From Tamarix chinensis (lineage: Eukaryota > Streptophyta > Magnoliopsida > Caryophyllales > Tamaricaceae): a stretch of 64,000 nucleotides of DNA. The stretch covers positions 93,946,132 to 94,010,131 of the forward strand of contig CM060174.1 in the NCBI GenBank assembly GCA_030549775.1, in the 5' to 3' direction. Shown here piece by piece: positions 1 to 14,039 of the stretch (position 1 is its first letter; the number at the start of each line of letters is the position of its first letter). Both the position numbers and the translations under genes were made by a program. The notes under the pieces are model-generated. The model was not told where the DNA came from. It was given only the letters and a program-made list of their open reading frames with translations, and ran no database searches.

Positions 1-404
1 ACATGATATAATTTAATAGATTTACACACTCGTGGAAAAATGATCATAATTTTTTACACACTAAACCAAAAGTTGAGTTATAAATAAGGCATCTTGATAT
101 TTAATTAAGCATATTAAAAATGCAAAAAAAAAATTGATAAGTTCACATACTACCACCTACAAAATAAGGCAAATCTACTTATGAGAATGAGCAATACCCA
201 TAAAATGATGGTTTGCACCCTATGTACTGAGTAAGATGACAATATAGTGGAGTAAGGGGTACAAAGAATTTTATAATTTCACATCAAAAAATAAGCATAT
301 ATGCATGATACATAAAATGATGTTAGGTAAAAATTGATCTAAACCTCATTATTAGATATAACCAATTCCATTCTTTTATTTATGATGAGTTCAAGAACCC
401 TATT

Positions 405-735
405 ATTTTTAAATTGGTGGAATAGTCTAAAGCACCTATTAGAAATAACACACCTAAGTCACTATTATCATCCGATGAAATAAACCTAATGCCTCTCAAA
501 CAAAATGCACCCGAGACACAATTCTTAAACTTGCGGAATGATCTAAAGCACCTCTTAAAGACAACACACCTGGGTCACTATCATCCGATGGAACAAACCT
601 AACACCTCTCAGACAAAATGAACCTGAGACATGATTCTTAAAGCTGTAGAATGATCTAAAACACCTCTTAAAGATAGCACGCCTAAGACACTATTATCGT
701 CTAGTAGAACAGATCCAACACCTTGGTTCTGTCTC
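405..735. repeat. Tandem repeat, about 115-bp unit, 2.6 copies
   Basis: Units begin near 451, 567 and 680 with CACCTAAGTCACTATTATC-like sequence. Each carries a TCATCCGATGRAAYAAACC segment and a CTCTYARACAAAATG segment. The unit is probably a diverged, reverse-oriented form of the CCACCGG/TAATAGTGG arrays in the other family A LTRs. Confidence 0.6.
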
Positions 736-2822
736 ATGTACTCTTCCACTTTAAATTATTAATGTATTATCTATGAGTTATTTATCTCAAATCATATTAT
801 AATTCTTATTGAATTTAAGGCCCACTATTCTTAATTCAATGGAACAAGCTTATGCACCTCTTAGGACAAAACACTCTTGATCCATTATCATCATTCGGTG
901 GAACAGACCAATAAAACCTTGATTTAACTCACGTGATTTTTCACTTTAAATGATTAATATTTTATTCATAACTGATTTGATATAAAAAAAACTTAACTAA
1001 ATAAATCAAAGCACAGTCACATATATAAAAAGGTCGTCTCTAAGGAAAAAGGCCATAAGCTCCCTACGAAACCTTAATTTAACACTATATGCATAACTTC
1101 CTCCATATTGATTATCTATAATTAAATTTGGTACTTATTCCTCAAATATTATCATTATCAATATATCTAAAATTCAAGTTATAAATCACGCGTATCACAC
1201 ATTAGATGATAACCCTATCTCAAAAGTTATTATTCACGAGGCTTACAAAACCCTAATTTCACAAGTTATTGTAACTTTTTTCATAAGGCTCATATAATTA
1301 CTAAATTCAATATACATTCCAAAAATACCAACAATAACAACATATCTAAAAATCTTGGTCGATCCCCAATGTTTTACACATATGATAATAACATCTCCCT
1401 TTTTAGGATTACTATTCTCAACTTAGGTCATTCTCTCATTTTATTAAACTTAGGCCATTCATGATTGATCCAAAAATTTCACATTATCTCCTTAGCATAT
1501 TTTATTCCATATAACCTATTCAATTACCATAATTTCCATGTTAAACCCTGTATTAACCAAAATGCCTTTTAAAGATAAACTAACACCCTTATTTCATGAA
1601 AACCCCTAAATATCCAACGTCATTGTTTTCAAATCCTCAAATTATATATCACCATACATCTTGCATATAATCATTTACTACTCACCGTATTCATTAAAGC
1701 CCATGTTATATTTCCACATATTATACCAATCCACAAAATACGGCTTAGCGTAATAATATCATATCAACACATATTTCTTCATTTCCACTCTCTTCCCAAC
1801 ATATAATCCACGATATCATATCATAGGATCAACAAAATGCATTTAAAAATATAATAATAACAACAGAATAATACGCATAATCATATAGGACATTTAACAC
1901 AAAAACCCTAAACAATGACCACTATCCTTACAGAAAAAGGCACCGGTCTCTAAGCACGTAAATTCTATTTCGTCTCATCTAGAACTTTCGATAAATCACC
2001 TAAGAAACAATAAAAAAACCATTACAAATTAATGAAAAGTTAAGGTAAGGAAGAGTGAAACAAGGAATGAAAAATCGAGCCACCATAGTGTAAGGACTTC
2101 GGTGGAATGTTGCACAACAAAGGGAGGGGATCTGTTATGGTGGCCAAGTGTAATGGTATTTTGTGTCATTTATAAGGAGTGGGGACAACAAGAACGGTTG
2201 GTTCTCAAGTATTGTGAGCGGAATAAAGGGTCGAAGGAGGGTCGTATGCTTCAATAGAAGTGGCTAAAGGGTGGGAGTTGGTCATGTTAACTTTGTCCTA
2301 ATGGAGCGGATGTGTTGTGAAGGTTTTGGCTAAAGTTAGGGGGTATGGAACAGTATGGATCATTGAAGCTCAATAAGGAAGAAATAAAGGTGTTTTCAAT
2401 GGAGCTTGTTTAAGGTTAGGGGTGTGTTTGGTGGGTTTTTCGGTGTAAAGGGGAGGTGTTTGGTGAGTTTGGTCTGTGGTTGTGTTGAGGTTTTGGTGAA
2501 AGTGGCTAGTACTAATGGGCGAGGCATGACAAGGGAAGTTGGTGGTGGTTTATAGGGTGTGTTTGGCGACGGATAGAAGGAAGAAGAGAAAGAAAATAAG
2601 TATTTATTAGGTGTTGTATGTTTTAAAAAAAAAATTATAGAGATAAAGGAGATTGTCTCATACATTAAATGTGGTGGTCAGTGACTATATATATACATAT
2701 AGGGAGGGAGATAAGTAGAAAGGAAGGCAGTGATGGTGCACACAAGATTAGGACAAAATTTTTAAGAAAAACCTCCGAGCATCGGGTATGGGTGATGATG
2801 AGTGTAGCGTGTAATGCGTGAT

Positions 2823-5800
2823 TAGGGATGAAGTCTGAGTATAAATTTCATGGGGTCCCAATAAATAAAAAATATATATTTAAGTATAAATCTATAGTTA
2901 TACATAGATATTCGTTTACAATTGTATTCGTCAAGGTTTCATATTTTGAAAGCAAGCTATGTTCATTACTAGTAGTATCAGATACATCTTTTTCTATATA
3001 TGACATCAGAAAATTATGTACCTATTTATCACACATATGATTTTACAACTTATTTTTGATAAAACTTAATGCTATAAAGCTCTTTCAAAAATTGCATTAG
3101 CTAATGGCAAAATCAAAGCTAGCTTCACAAGCATATAAACAAAAAGATACGTAATGTGCTTCTTTGTTTCCACTATCTTCCTTGAGAGATTACCGAGTCC
3201 TTTCAATTTAGAAAATCTATCATCTGATCAAACATCCAAAATATAATTCTCAAGATGATTGTTCGGTATCATAAGATCAACATCGAAAAAACTTCTTAGG
3301 ATAAAACTTTTTTAATATTTATCAAAAGTAGAAAATAACTTTTATGGATTCAAGCATATTACACAAGACAACAATGTAGTGCCTGTCACATCAAAACGTG
3401 ATTCAAGCTCCCTTAACTATGAGTCTAATATGTTGTAAAAGCAATCAAACTTGTAATGGTGTATATCTGTAATAAATAGAGCTAACCGGTGTGACTTATT
3501 TTCTTTATCATACTAATCATCCATATTTACCATCACAATATTCTTATTGTGGAAGAATAAAGAAACTTTAACAATAATATATTCTCATCCTTCATCCCTC
3601 ATGGTTTGGAGGTGTTGCTTAGACATTTGAACAAGTCTTATGGCATTCACAATGTCTTAATCACACTTTTGCAACATCTAAGATAAATGATCAGTAATAC
3701 TTAGAACCCTTTTCATCAAATGTATCATGAAAACACACTCAAAGGACATTAATATATCTTTGAAAACTCTAGCCTCACCTTTATATCTACTTTTTGTATC
3801 TTTTTTCAAAAAATCAAGTGCTTCAACAATCGGTGAAAATAACTTGAACAAACTTGAAAGAGACTTAAGATGCGACCCCTAACAAGTATCTCCAACCTTT
3901 GAAAGGGCCGATTCTTGATTCAATCCACACCCACAGTCTATCTCCCCCAGATCAAATGCTTATTCTAATTCGAGAGCACATTTATCTAGAAGTATATCTC
4001 GACATTTGTTAGATTATCCAATTACATTAACAACATTATTAACAATAAAAAACAACCAATCAACATCTTCATGAGACCTTGAAACTAGAAGCTGATGAGA
4101 AAAACAATGAATATAATAAGTTAAATTATTTTCATTATAAATCAAAGTCTTTAAACCACCATATTCACCTCTCATATTGCTTGCTCCATCATAGCCCTGT
4201 CCTTGTATTCGTTATATGCATAATTTATATTTCACTAACATTATCTCCAGTTTTGCCTTAAGTGATACGATAGTTGTATCAACTACATGTGTAATACCAA
4301 TGAATCTTTCCATCACAAAACCCCTATGATCCATATAACGTAAAACAATATCCATTTGTTCTTTCCTATATATATCACTAGATTCATCAATTAATATACC
4401 AAAAATATCAGCCTTTAGCTCCTTAATAATCTTATTACTTATTTCACTTGACAAGCATACACAATATCTTTTTGAAAATTAGGAGAAGTCATCTGGCTAT
4501 TTAGTGAAGCATTTTTCAACATAAAATGAGCTATAGATAGATTAACTTCTTGCAAAAAATTTAGGAGCTCATAGAAATTACCTAGTTTTTTTATCCATAT
4601 GATTCATCATTTCCTTGAAATGCGAATCCCTATTGAAGAAGATATCTAATAGCAATGACTGATGCTTCTAGACGAATATGATACTCAGATTTCACTAGTT
4701 CAGATTGGTTTGACAAAGTAGCTTAAATGCCATGCTTTTGATTTATCAAATTATCATATGCTTTTACAACCTTATTATGAGGACTATCATAATTAATAAC
4801 ATGAACTTCAAGCCCACCCTTTTTATTTCAACTCTCAAAACCTTGCCACATAAAATGATCACCACCAACTTCAAATTTTTTTTGAATGAGTAACATGGTA
4901 AGAAAAAAATAACATCTTTTGCTATACTATATTCTAACTAATTATACTGATCAAACCAAGATGTAACAAATCTTCAATTGTTTTTGGCAATAAACTTGGT
5001 TGGAAAGGACCAAGATGAATATAATATCTCCTTACCTCATCTTGCTGATTTGGATGGAAATATGAAAAAAAAAATCCACAAACCTAGATCAAGCTATAGA
5101 GAATCTAAATCCACCTAATTGCGTTATGTGGCTTGAGATTGATGAATATACAAATAAACTTGTTCATGAATTATAGGAGTAGGAACTGGATGAGAATGGT
5201 TCCTATTAGGCTCTTATTTATTTTTAGGTTACTTTTTAAGATATTTTCACATACTAATTTGATAAAATAAAATCTACAATTATCCATACAATAATACATA
5301 ATATAGTGAATAAATACTCAACTAATTCAAAATTACACAATAAAGAACTAATTCATATAGCCAACCTAATTCATGTAACCACATGTTTTTGAAAATACAA
5401 ACCGTGTTAAAAAATAATGAACTAATTTATATAGCCAAAATTACAAAATAATTCATAATATACTAATTCAACTTTAATGTAACCTGATATACAAATATAC
5501 AGTAATCAATTAATTAATGTAACCCTAATTCAAGATTATTTTACAATTGAAACGAAAACAATAAGAAATTTACAACATCAAATATTCATAATAAAATCAA
5601 AAATAAAAACACAAACTAATTCAATTAACAAAAAATAGGTTAGATTTAAATTAAATAAAACACAAAATCACTCTCTACCTCTCTTTCTTTGGCATTAACC
5701 TATCAATCTATAAATTTTTATTCCGATAATCGGGTGGTTGCCAACTATTACTAGGGTGCAGAGCAGAGCATCAAATGGCGTTAGCAGACATTGGTGGCTG

Positions 5801-6365
5801 TGTGGTGCAGTGTAGAGGGAAAAATGTAGAGCAGCAGTAGTGGCCTAATCCCTAGCAGTGCAAAGGTCGAACTTTGAGAGTCAATGGATGGTAGTGGACA
5901 GTGGAATAAGCTAGCAGTGTGGTGTGGGAGTGGGGCAAAGTGACAAATGTTGTGATCAAACGATGTTGGTGGCAGTGGGGGGCAAGCGCCTGGGTGGCGG
6001 AATAAGCTAGAGCCTGGAGTCGAAGGCTTAGATTGAATTTGAAGAAGGTTGAACCGTTGAATGGTCGAAGAATATTGACAAGAAGGAAGGGTGAGGACTG
6101 ATTAAGGTCTGCCTTGTGCGTGAGTAGTGAGGGATGGCCGATTGGACTGGGCCTTTGGGGTTAGGCATAGTGAGAAAAAAAATTAAGGTAAAAAATGATC
6201 CAACGAGGTCACGAGGATTTCAACTCATGACCCTTACCTTCACTCGTATTCCAACCAATGCTTCAGACTTGGTTTTTGGTATTTTACCTTGTATACATAA
6301 TATATAATTTTAAAAATTCCATGGGGTTAAGTGACCCCATGGGCTATTAATTAGCTCTGTCCTTG
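2823..6365 (-). mobile_element. hAT DNA transposon (ZMYM1-like/DUF4371 group), inactive
   Basis: The borders are imperfect terminal inverted repeats: TAGGGATGAAGTC at 2823 and the complement of CAAGGACAGAGCT at 6365, both followed within about 35 bases by CATGGGGTC. An 8-bp target duplication flanks the element: TGCGTGAT (2815-2822) and TGTGTGAT (6366-6373), one mismatch. Eight bases is the hAT target length. The interior carries a minus-strand transposase pseudogene. The 5.7-6.2 kb part is G-rich and non-coding. Confidence 0.85.
2960..5180 (-). pseudogene. hAT transposase pseudogene with DUF4371 and hAT C-terminal dimerisation remnants
   Basis: Read on the minus strand in shifting frames. 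An N-terminal stretch near 5030-4940 is followed by VKSEYHIRLEASVIAIRYLL (about 4700-4640). The best preserved part (4454-4212) includes KADIFGILIDESSDIYRKEQ and MERFIGITHVVDTT, matching the DUF4371 core (IDESRDIS..KEQM..VLR..D..G). Further on, ENYILDV, SRKIVETKKH and YMLVKLALILPLANAIFERAL (about 3270-3090, frames broken) match the hAT dimerisation region ahead of the usual 'PVATASVER'. Many stops and frameshifts mean it cannot encode a working transposase. In an active element this enzyme would bind the terminal repeats and catalyse cut-and-paste transposition. Confidence 0.85.
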
Positions 6366-6701
6366 TGTGTGATGATGGGTAGGGTGTAAGTGATAGTACG
6401 GTAGAGAGGACGGTAGAGGGTATAGTTGGGGAAAGTAAAGAAGAAGGAGAGAAAAAAAGAAAAAAAAATGAGGAAGATAAAAATAAATTTAGGTTTAGAA
6501 TTAGAATTAGGTTAAGATATAGGAATAATTTAATTATTAACCATGAGGTTAGGATTAGGTAAAAAAAATAATTTTATGGTTAAGTTAAGAATTAAGATTA
6601 AGGAGTTAGGTTAATGTAGAAATATTATTTTTTTGATGCTAGAATTAGGTTACGATATTAATAAATCATAAATAGGTTTAGCTAAAAGTTGGGATATTAC
6701 A

Positions 6702-6778
6702 TATAAGGAGGAAGATGATGATGATGGCATGTGTGTAGAGTATGAAAATGGTTAAGTGTTGCTTGTGTTGAGGTTGGA
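6702..6778. other. Short host segment between two family A LTRs
   Basis: G/A-rich sequence between the end of the first LTR and the start of the next; it continues at 12288. No gene is visible. Confidence 0.4.
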
Positions 6779-7869
6779 TGTAATACTCTATTTTTATGAA
6801 CCCTAATTATAAACCAATAATTATAAGTAATTAGTTATAATAATTATTGCAGGATTTTCTGTATTAGATATGATATTGAGATGTGTATTATTCTAGCATG
6901 TTAGATATAAATTTAATTAGGCTAAATTTTTATAGAAGTTAGGTTATTAAATTTGATCATAATTTAAACCCTAATCCATATGAGGTAACCTTAATCCTAG
7001 TAATCAAATGTTTTACCCATTTCATCTTAATAAATTATTACCCCTACCTTATACTACATTTTTGGCCTTACCTAACTCCCTTTACCTCGGTGTAATCTTC
7101 TCTGCACCATCCCCCCACATGTCCACCTTTCCCCCATGTGTCCCATTCATATTTTCCTCATTTTAGTCCGATTATCCATAACGTCATCACCCTTATAAGC
7201 TTTATTTATTCATCATTTGTGTGTTTCTTTCCACTAGAAAAACCCAAAGGCTCGGTCTGTTTATCTTTTCTTTCCTCCTAATATCCCTTAAGTAAGAAAA
7301 CTTCATTGTACTCTACATCGTTTTGCCTCATTTTTCCATTTTTATATATCAATGTTCACCACTCCCATTCCTCCCCCCTAGAAATGCACAAAATCACTTA
7401 TTTCCTCCTCCTTACTACGCCAATAACCACCATTCCATACCCCTTAGCTTCAGTCATCCCCACTGAAGCAATCCCCTAACCAACAACCATTACCATTGGT
7501 CCCCCCTTAATTTTTCTTTGGCCATTTTTACCAAACCCCCTTCCTTCACGCACCTGAAGAAATTATTCCTCTCTCCCTCAATTTAGCCAAAAACACCAGA
7601 AACCCCCTAACAACAGCTACAAGTGACGTCGCTCACTCTTTTGGTGGTACACCTTCCTTTGTTCCTCCTTCACTTATTTTTCTGACCTAATATTGTTGCT
7701 CCTTGCTGCCTTGTTTACCAGTTATCCTTGGTGATCCTAGTGAAGATGGTATTTTGTATTTCTTGTATAGCTTGAGTTTAGGCAAATCTAATCACTTATA
7801 AGGCAATAGAAATTATGTGCAAGCATGTTAGGATGGTTTAGATTTAGCATCATGATAAGGTTTTATATT

Positions 7870-10490
7870 TGTAATACCCAAAATTGTTGCTTAACCTAAT
7901 TCTGCGTCATTAGCCCTAATTTGACTCTAATTTTAAGAAATCTTATTATTAGCTTTAACTAAATTTATTAATTCTGAAACTCTAACCAAAACTAAAACCT
8001 TGATTCGGATAAACCAAAATTCGTAAACCGAAACCCGCTAAAATTTTTCACTAATCTAAATTATTTGGGTAATTACAAAATTCCTAATCTAATCCTAAGT
8101 CCCTAACCTTTATCTCTTTTCCTTTTCTTTCTGCTTTTCTTTTCTTCCTTTCTTCTCCTTTTCTTTTCTTCCTTTCTCCTTTCCTTTTCTTTTACTTTTT
8201 CTTCTATGCCGATTTTATGGCGTGAGGAGTTTTGCTTCTTTTGCACCTCCCTCCACTTGCCTCCCTCATGCTTCCTCTCGCCATCACCCTACCAGCCCTA
8301 CCACTTCCTCGTGCCACTCTTCTTCTTCTTTTTCTTCTTCCTCCTCCTCCTTGTTTCTTCTTCTCCTTGCCTTCTCCTCCCGTGCACGTTTTCTTCTTCA
8401 TCATCAACCCTTGTGCCTCTGCCTGACTCCCATCCTGCTCAACCATCACCATTTCCCCTATCATTTTCTTTCTCCTTTTTTCTTCTTCTTGGTAGAATCA
8501 TCGTCGTCGTCGTCGTCACCCTACCATTTTTTCTCCTCTAAGGCACGCCACCTTACTAGTATAAATACCCCTCCACCCCTCTATTTTATTATCATCCATC
8601 AGTTCCCCAACCTTCTTCTCTTATTCCTTCTCCTTTTTCCTTCTTCTTCCTCCCTCTTTCCCATTTTGGCGTTCGAAACACCCAATCTACCACCCAAGCC
8701 ACCACTAGCTACCCTTTGGCTGTTTGACTAACCGCCAAGGTTGCCCTGACCTTCCTCCTCGCCTTCATCGGCCATCACTACCGACCGTCTCCTTTTTTCC
8801 CTTCGCCTTCCCCTCGGTTGTTGTAGAGTTTCAGAGTGCACGACTTGTGTACGACCTGCTAGACGGTGGTGCAATGCTCAGATACCCTGTTGCATAGCCA
8901 TGCAACTCTCACACTATCTAGCTGTGCTTTTTATTTCCTCTTAGCTCAATGATGCATAGCCGTGCAATTCCTACATCACCTGGCCATGCGTCTTTTCTTC
9001 CTTCGACCTGTTGAGTACTGTTACTATATGGTTATGTAACTCTTGCACTGTCTGGCCGTGCAACTTCCCATTTTAGACGTGTAACCCTATTTTCACCCCA
9101 AATCTTATCCAAACACCACCAAAATTTAACCATAGCTCCATCACACATTTTTCTACACTTTCATACAATTCAAGTTTCCATTTAACTCTGATAAATTTTA
9201 TTTTTATCCTTCTCTATCATAATATCCCTCTTAATTTTTAACCTCTGGTCCTAATCATATTTTTACTTGCTTTCATAAGTGATATTTTGGTAATCTCGGA
9301 GGAGGAATGAGATTTACATGCATAGAGCCTGGTGTTCTATCGGTAAGGATCCATGTTGTAGCTAGGGATTTATGTGATTCTTGTATCTTTGTATATGCTT
9401 TTGTGTTAAGTATATTATATTAAATACTTTAATTAGGGAACTAATATAGAATGATATTCTTCCGAGTAATGACATTATATAAGTACATGTTTTGGTATGA
9501 TATTGGATACAATATATCTATGGAAACTAAAGATATATACTTTAGATAATGATTGGGAATGTATATGCTTTGGGTTTTGTAAGACTTGGGAGAATACGAT
9601 TGTCTTTCCTACCTTGAGGGTATTATGGTCATTTGAGGATAATTACGCTGTCATACTTATGTGTTTAATTGTATGTCTTGAGTTTGTCCTGATAATATAT
9701 AATCAACTCTAAATAAGATATTAATCATGTAAAGTGAAAGATCACTTAGGTCAGACCGAGGTGTTTATATAGCTCCATTCCACCGGATAATAATAGTGGC
9801 TCGGTTGTATTATCCCTAAGAGGTGTTTCAGACCGTTCCACTTGTTTAAGAATAGTGGAGTCCTTGAACTCAACGTAAATAAAAGATTAGAATATGGTAT
9901 ATCTAATGAAATACTTACAATCAGTAGTTATCTGACATTCCTCTATTTGTGAATGTATGAATAGCTTATGAGAATTCTTATATTATGTGTAACCTTGCTT
10001 GACTATACCATTACCTCACTCAGTAAATAGCGTACTGATCATCCGTTTCATGGATGCTACTCAATCCAACAAGTAGACAACCTATATGTTTATGTGTAGG
10101 TCAATGAGGATTAGGTGGATGAATTTGCAGCCATTGATGATATATATGTGAAGGAGTGATTCTTTCATATCAAGGTTTGGACGTAGAGTCATGTTATCTT
10201 GATGATAGTTTTACCCAGATACCTTTTTGGACTTTTAGTTCCATGAGATCCCTTTTTATTATATTTTAATATTGTAATCAAAGTTGATCTCCAAACATTT
10301 ATTTGATGTTATTAAAAGTTGTCTTGTCTCTTTCTAATCATGTTTTAAATTTTCTAATCATTTTGCCTTATGATTAAGGTAAGGATGGTGGGGTAAGCCA
10401 GACTAATGTCAATTACGGCGGTAAAACCCAAGTATTTGATTATACGCTTCTGCTTAAAAAAAATTAAGTAGTAAATTTGGGGGTGTTACA
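7870..10490 (+). mobile_element. Family A solo LTR (2.6 kb), nested
   Basis: Begins TGTAATACCCAAAATTG and ends TTTGGGGGTGTTACA. An exact 5-bp target duplication ATATT lies on both sides (7865-7869, 10491-10495). It has the family order: polypyrimidine block at 8110-8860, one CCACCGGATAATAATAGTGG motif near 9780, a CTCAGTAAATAGCGTACTGATC segment near 10020 shared with 34.9 kb, and GGCGGTAA shortly before the end. It is half the size of the 5 kb copies, mostly because the tandem arrays are missing. Confidence 0.88.
8110..8860 (+). repeat. Polypyrimidine (CT-rich) LTR segment
   Basis: Dense C/T runs, including CTT, TCC and a short CGT run near 8503-8517. Several overlapping open frames (up to 169 codons) exist only because stop codons are rare in such sequence. 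They read as Ser/Pro/Leu/Phe low-complexity peptides with no domain. Confidence 0.75.
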
Positions 10491-12287
10491 ATATTTTTCA
10501 AGTATTATTATGTGTAACATAAGATGATAACATGCTAAATAAATTTGGGGGTTTTGTTAGATTATGTAACTTTGCAATATTATGATGTAAATGCCATGAT
10601 AAATATCCCATGATTATCATTTCATGGTATCTAGGATTGTTATAAATAACATAGAAACATGCACATACGATTATCATTAGAATACGATAATTATTACTTG
10701 CATGTTATAGGGCTATAAATGTTTTCTTACACGCATTATGATGTAAACTGCCCTAATAAATGTTGTGTTATGCTGTAAATAGGTAGGTACATGTTGTATG
10801 GAATATATGGTAGTATAAAAATGCATGATTAGGGTTTATACATGTAACTTACTAAATGCACGAAAAGTGGAAAATATAGTCAATCGCTAAATTATAAAAA
10901 TTATCCACGTGCTAAAATATTATGAATTATTATTTTTTAGTCTTTTCATGACAAATTCCCATAATAAAAATGTTTGGTACAAAATTTAGAAAATAATGGT
11001 GAAATAATTGGATAGAGGATGACCTCAAATTTTTGATAGGTTGACCTTATTGCTGACTTTGAAATTGGCCAAGGACCTTAGGGACAACTCTAATAATTGA
11101 AAAATAAAGATAAATGGTTAAGTATGAAAATAAAAATTGTTGTATAATGTGTGATATTTGTGATCATCTTATAAAATATTAATATTAAAGTAGAAGACCT
11201 TGAGTGTGTGAATGATTGCTCTTCAAGATTAGCTACCCTAGAGATGAGGCGTGCCCCTAATTTGGGTTTGGTTCTTTGCTATGGTGATATGCCCCAATAA
11301 GGTCCTAATATACTATATAGGTGACCTACGAGCCTTATAAGGGGTATTGATACTTAAGGATTAGGTGACCAAGTTTGGAGGATATTGTATTGCCTGCGTG
11401 TGCCAATATAAGTAGGTATACTGTAGTGCCCCGTGATTCTAGAGTAAGAGTATTGTGTTGCCTTCACGCATCAATATAAATGAGTGTAACTCACTATCTC
11501 CGGGTTTATTATATCCCCTTGAGTAAGATAAATTATAAAGAAGTATTTGTTGATGGCCTTGGTATGGATTAGATTAAAGGTTCGGTAGCTGCCTCAATGT
11601 AGTGCCTTAGCAGCTGGAATTAAGTTGATGAGTCGATTGTGGTTATGGTTTTGGTATGGCTATTTTTTACCTTGAGATGATGTGAATTAGTCAAGTATAT
11701 TTGATTGTTGAGCATGAGACTTGATGATATACATTATCTTATGGTTTTTATGTAATTTTGTGCAATATATTATGTGTGTTAGAGCATGTTTTGGTTTGTT
11801 ACATGATAGTGTGAAATGCAAGCATGCTACCTTGTGAGGAAATATGATTTACTCAGTACTAGAAATTCATACTGATACTATATTTGCATATGACTATGTG
11901 AAGGACATGGATTGGTTCAAGGCATATAATAATTGTAAGGATAAGTGGAGGCCTTGGAAAGAGGTTTTGTTCTCGGAATGGGCATTCAGGTTTAAGATTT
12001 AGGGAAAATTGATGTTGTACCCTTAGGCCTTAGTTTTGTTGCAATTGGTTTCCATTTAAACTCTTATGTCTTTTTATTATTATTTATTAACGATGTTGTA
12101 CGAAGAATATTTATTCATAACATTTATCTATGTTATTCTCTCTCTTTTCCATTGTTTGTTTTGGATATTACTTATTTTGAGCTTTAGCACCTAACATGAG
12201 AAGAAATGAGGGAACCGCACTTATGCTAAGTGTGGTAGTAATATATATTATTTTGTAATTAACTCTTTTGAAATATGAGGTGTTACA

Positions 12288-12640
12288 TTAGATATGCACA
12301 GGTGATAATGAAAAACAAAATGAAGTGAATGAGGAGTAAATGGCATGCAAAATTTGTGTGAAATGACGAGGGGAATATTTCATATGTTCCATCAAAATTG
12401 TTGATGGGATTTTAGGTGAAAATGGGGAAGGTAATTTGCACAACAAAAAGGAGTTTAATAGGGTTAGGCCATATGTTAGAAGAAGGTATGTTTTGGTGTA
12501 ATAATTGGGGGTGTATGTAATGATCAAAAAATATCATGATTAATTTGCACATGGAGGTGTAGCGTGTGGATGAGACACTAGTACCCTTTAATAGATGCAA
12601 TTGAAAACTAATTGATGGGGATGAGATAATATTACTTCTG
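12288..12640. other. Unassigned sequence right of the family A LTR
   Basis: G/A-rich sequence, probably an older repeat interrupted by the 6779-12287 insertion. I see no convincing open frame, RNA gene or element border. Confidence 0.3.
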
Positions 12641-14039
12641 TCTGTAAATCCACCTCTCTCACGGCCCCCAAATCGAACTTCTCTTCCTTCTTCTCATTCT
12701 GGCGCTTCCAACTCATTACACGACTATTATCAGTTTCAAACCTAAGTGAATGCTCACTTTAAACAAGAGTTCACAAGGTTAGGTGACACTGATTCTTCTC
12801 AAAGGCGACTTCATGAAATGATCCGGGCCTTGCATGATTTTCCTATTGGACCTCGTGATCCAACCCCTCAGTGACTTGTTCTCCTCTCTTCCTTTTTCCT
12901 ATCTTCATATTGTGCCTTGAGGGCAAGTCATAATTTAAGAATGGGGGTATTGGGGAATGTTTTGGTGTATATCTTTAGATTTGTTTTGCTTTTGTGTGTT
13001 TTGTGTATAGTATTTTCTTTAGTGTGCTTGTATTTTTTTTATGACATAATATTAAAAAAAATTAAGGATGGTATTTTTTTAGTGGTTACTTAGAAAATAT
13101 AAGTAGTTGGCACTATTTCATTTTTAAGATAATTTTTTTATATATAATGGTTTGATCAAAATCCATTATTCAAAAATATGGAACATGATAATTAATGATT
13201 TGTAAAAAGGAAAGATGTTAGAATGATCAGTTACCAATCCATGTTTCAAAATACATTGAGATGAGAAAAGGATTGAATTGGTAGACATTTTAACATGTGA
13301 TGTTTTGAGCTTAATTGAATGTATAATTTTTTATCCATTACTTTATTCTTCATGTGATAATTCTCTAATGATGTGTGAAACTATAATTTGCTTTTAACTC
13401 TCTTCAATACTGTAATGAACTTTGGGATATTCCAAGATGATTGAGACATTTTTATTTGTTTGTTGGCTACTAACCAAATAGCCTACCAGAAACAATACTC
13501 GTCATTTGCATAACCCTTTGAGATGTGAGCCTAATCTTCTTCACTTAACCTACATCCTTTTTTCATTTTTATTTTCTACTCTATGCTAGAGGAGTAATAG
13601 ATGTTGCTAGGTTGAGATTGTATAGTTTAATGTCATAAAAAATTAAGCATGGGAGTATTGTGAAGGCATTTAAGGGAGTAAATAACTTAAAAAAATAGAC
13701 ATTATATATATATCTCGGGTCTTTTTTTATTAAAGTTTGGTTGAATAAGGAGGGTTTGAAGTAATCATTGATCCACTAGATAAAAATAAGAAACCAATAA
13801 AGAGGAGAAAATGTTGTAATGAATATATGAGAAGATTTATCCTCTAGTCCATGGAGTCCATGGAGTCAAGCTACATTCCAAATTTTCATCCCATCTTAAA
13901 ACCCTAGCCATGTTACAACCAAAACTTAAGACCTCTTGATTCTTATAGACTTTAGTTCACTCAAACAGTGGCGATTCAAGTACAAAACCAAGCATATAGT
14001 CAAACATATTCATTTGGAGAAATATTTGACAGCAAATAC
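12640..14039 (+). mobile_element. 3' region of a decayed Athila/Tat-like Ty3 retrotransposon
   Basis: A coding remnant near 12780-12870 (RRLHEMIRALHDFPIGPRD) ends at a stop. It is followed at about 12903-12950 by a 'TGAGGGCAAGTCATAATTTAAGAATGGGGGT' type transition; this Leu/Glu-to-polypurine signature is common at the 3' end of plant Ty3 elements. A second similar run (AATTAAGCATGGGAGTATTG) is near 13636. The stretch 13850-13960 (ATCCCATCTTAAAACCCTAG) resembles plant Ty3 non-coding DNA. The element is cut at 14039 by the LTR nest and probably resumes at 39598. Family assignment is inference. Confidence 0.45.

Larger units (their letters stand above)
1..6701 (-). mobile_element. Family A LTR, minus strand, 5' part outside window, split by a hAT element
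   Basis: The right border reads GGGATATTACA at 6691-6701, the complement of the TGTAATAYCC start seen in other family A LTRs. Within it a G-rich segment (about 2060-2800) is the complement of the family's polypyrimidine block, and the 400-900 repeats contain a degenerate complement of the CCACCGG..TAATAGTGG motif. The hAT element at 2823-6365 interrupts it. The other border lies before position 1, so no target duplication can be tested. Confidence 0.6.
6779..12287 (+). mobile_element. Family A solo LTR (host copy), split by another solo LTR
   Basis: Starts TGTAATACTC at 6779 and ends GAGGTGTTACA at 12287. The flanks are TTGGA (6774-6778) and TTAGA (12288-12292), a 5-bp target duplication with one mismatch. 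Subtracting the nested copy at 7870-10490 leaves about 2.88 kb. The 11.2-11.5 kb part resembles the 17.9-18.1 and 30.2-30.4 kb segments of the larger copies (an 'AGACCT..GAG..GCTACCCTA' stretch). No PBS, polypurine tract or coding domain adjoins it, so I read it as a solo LTR. Confidence 0.75.
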
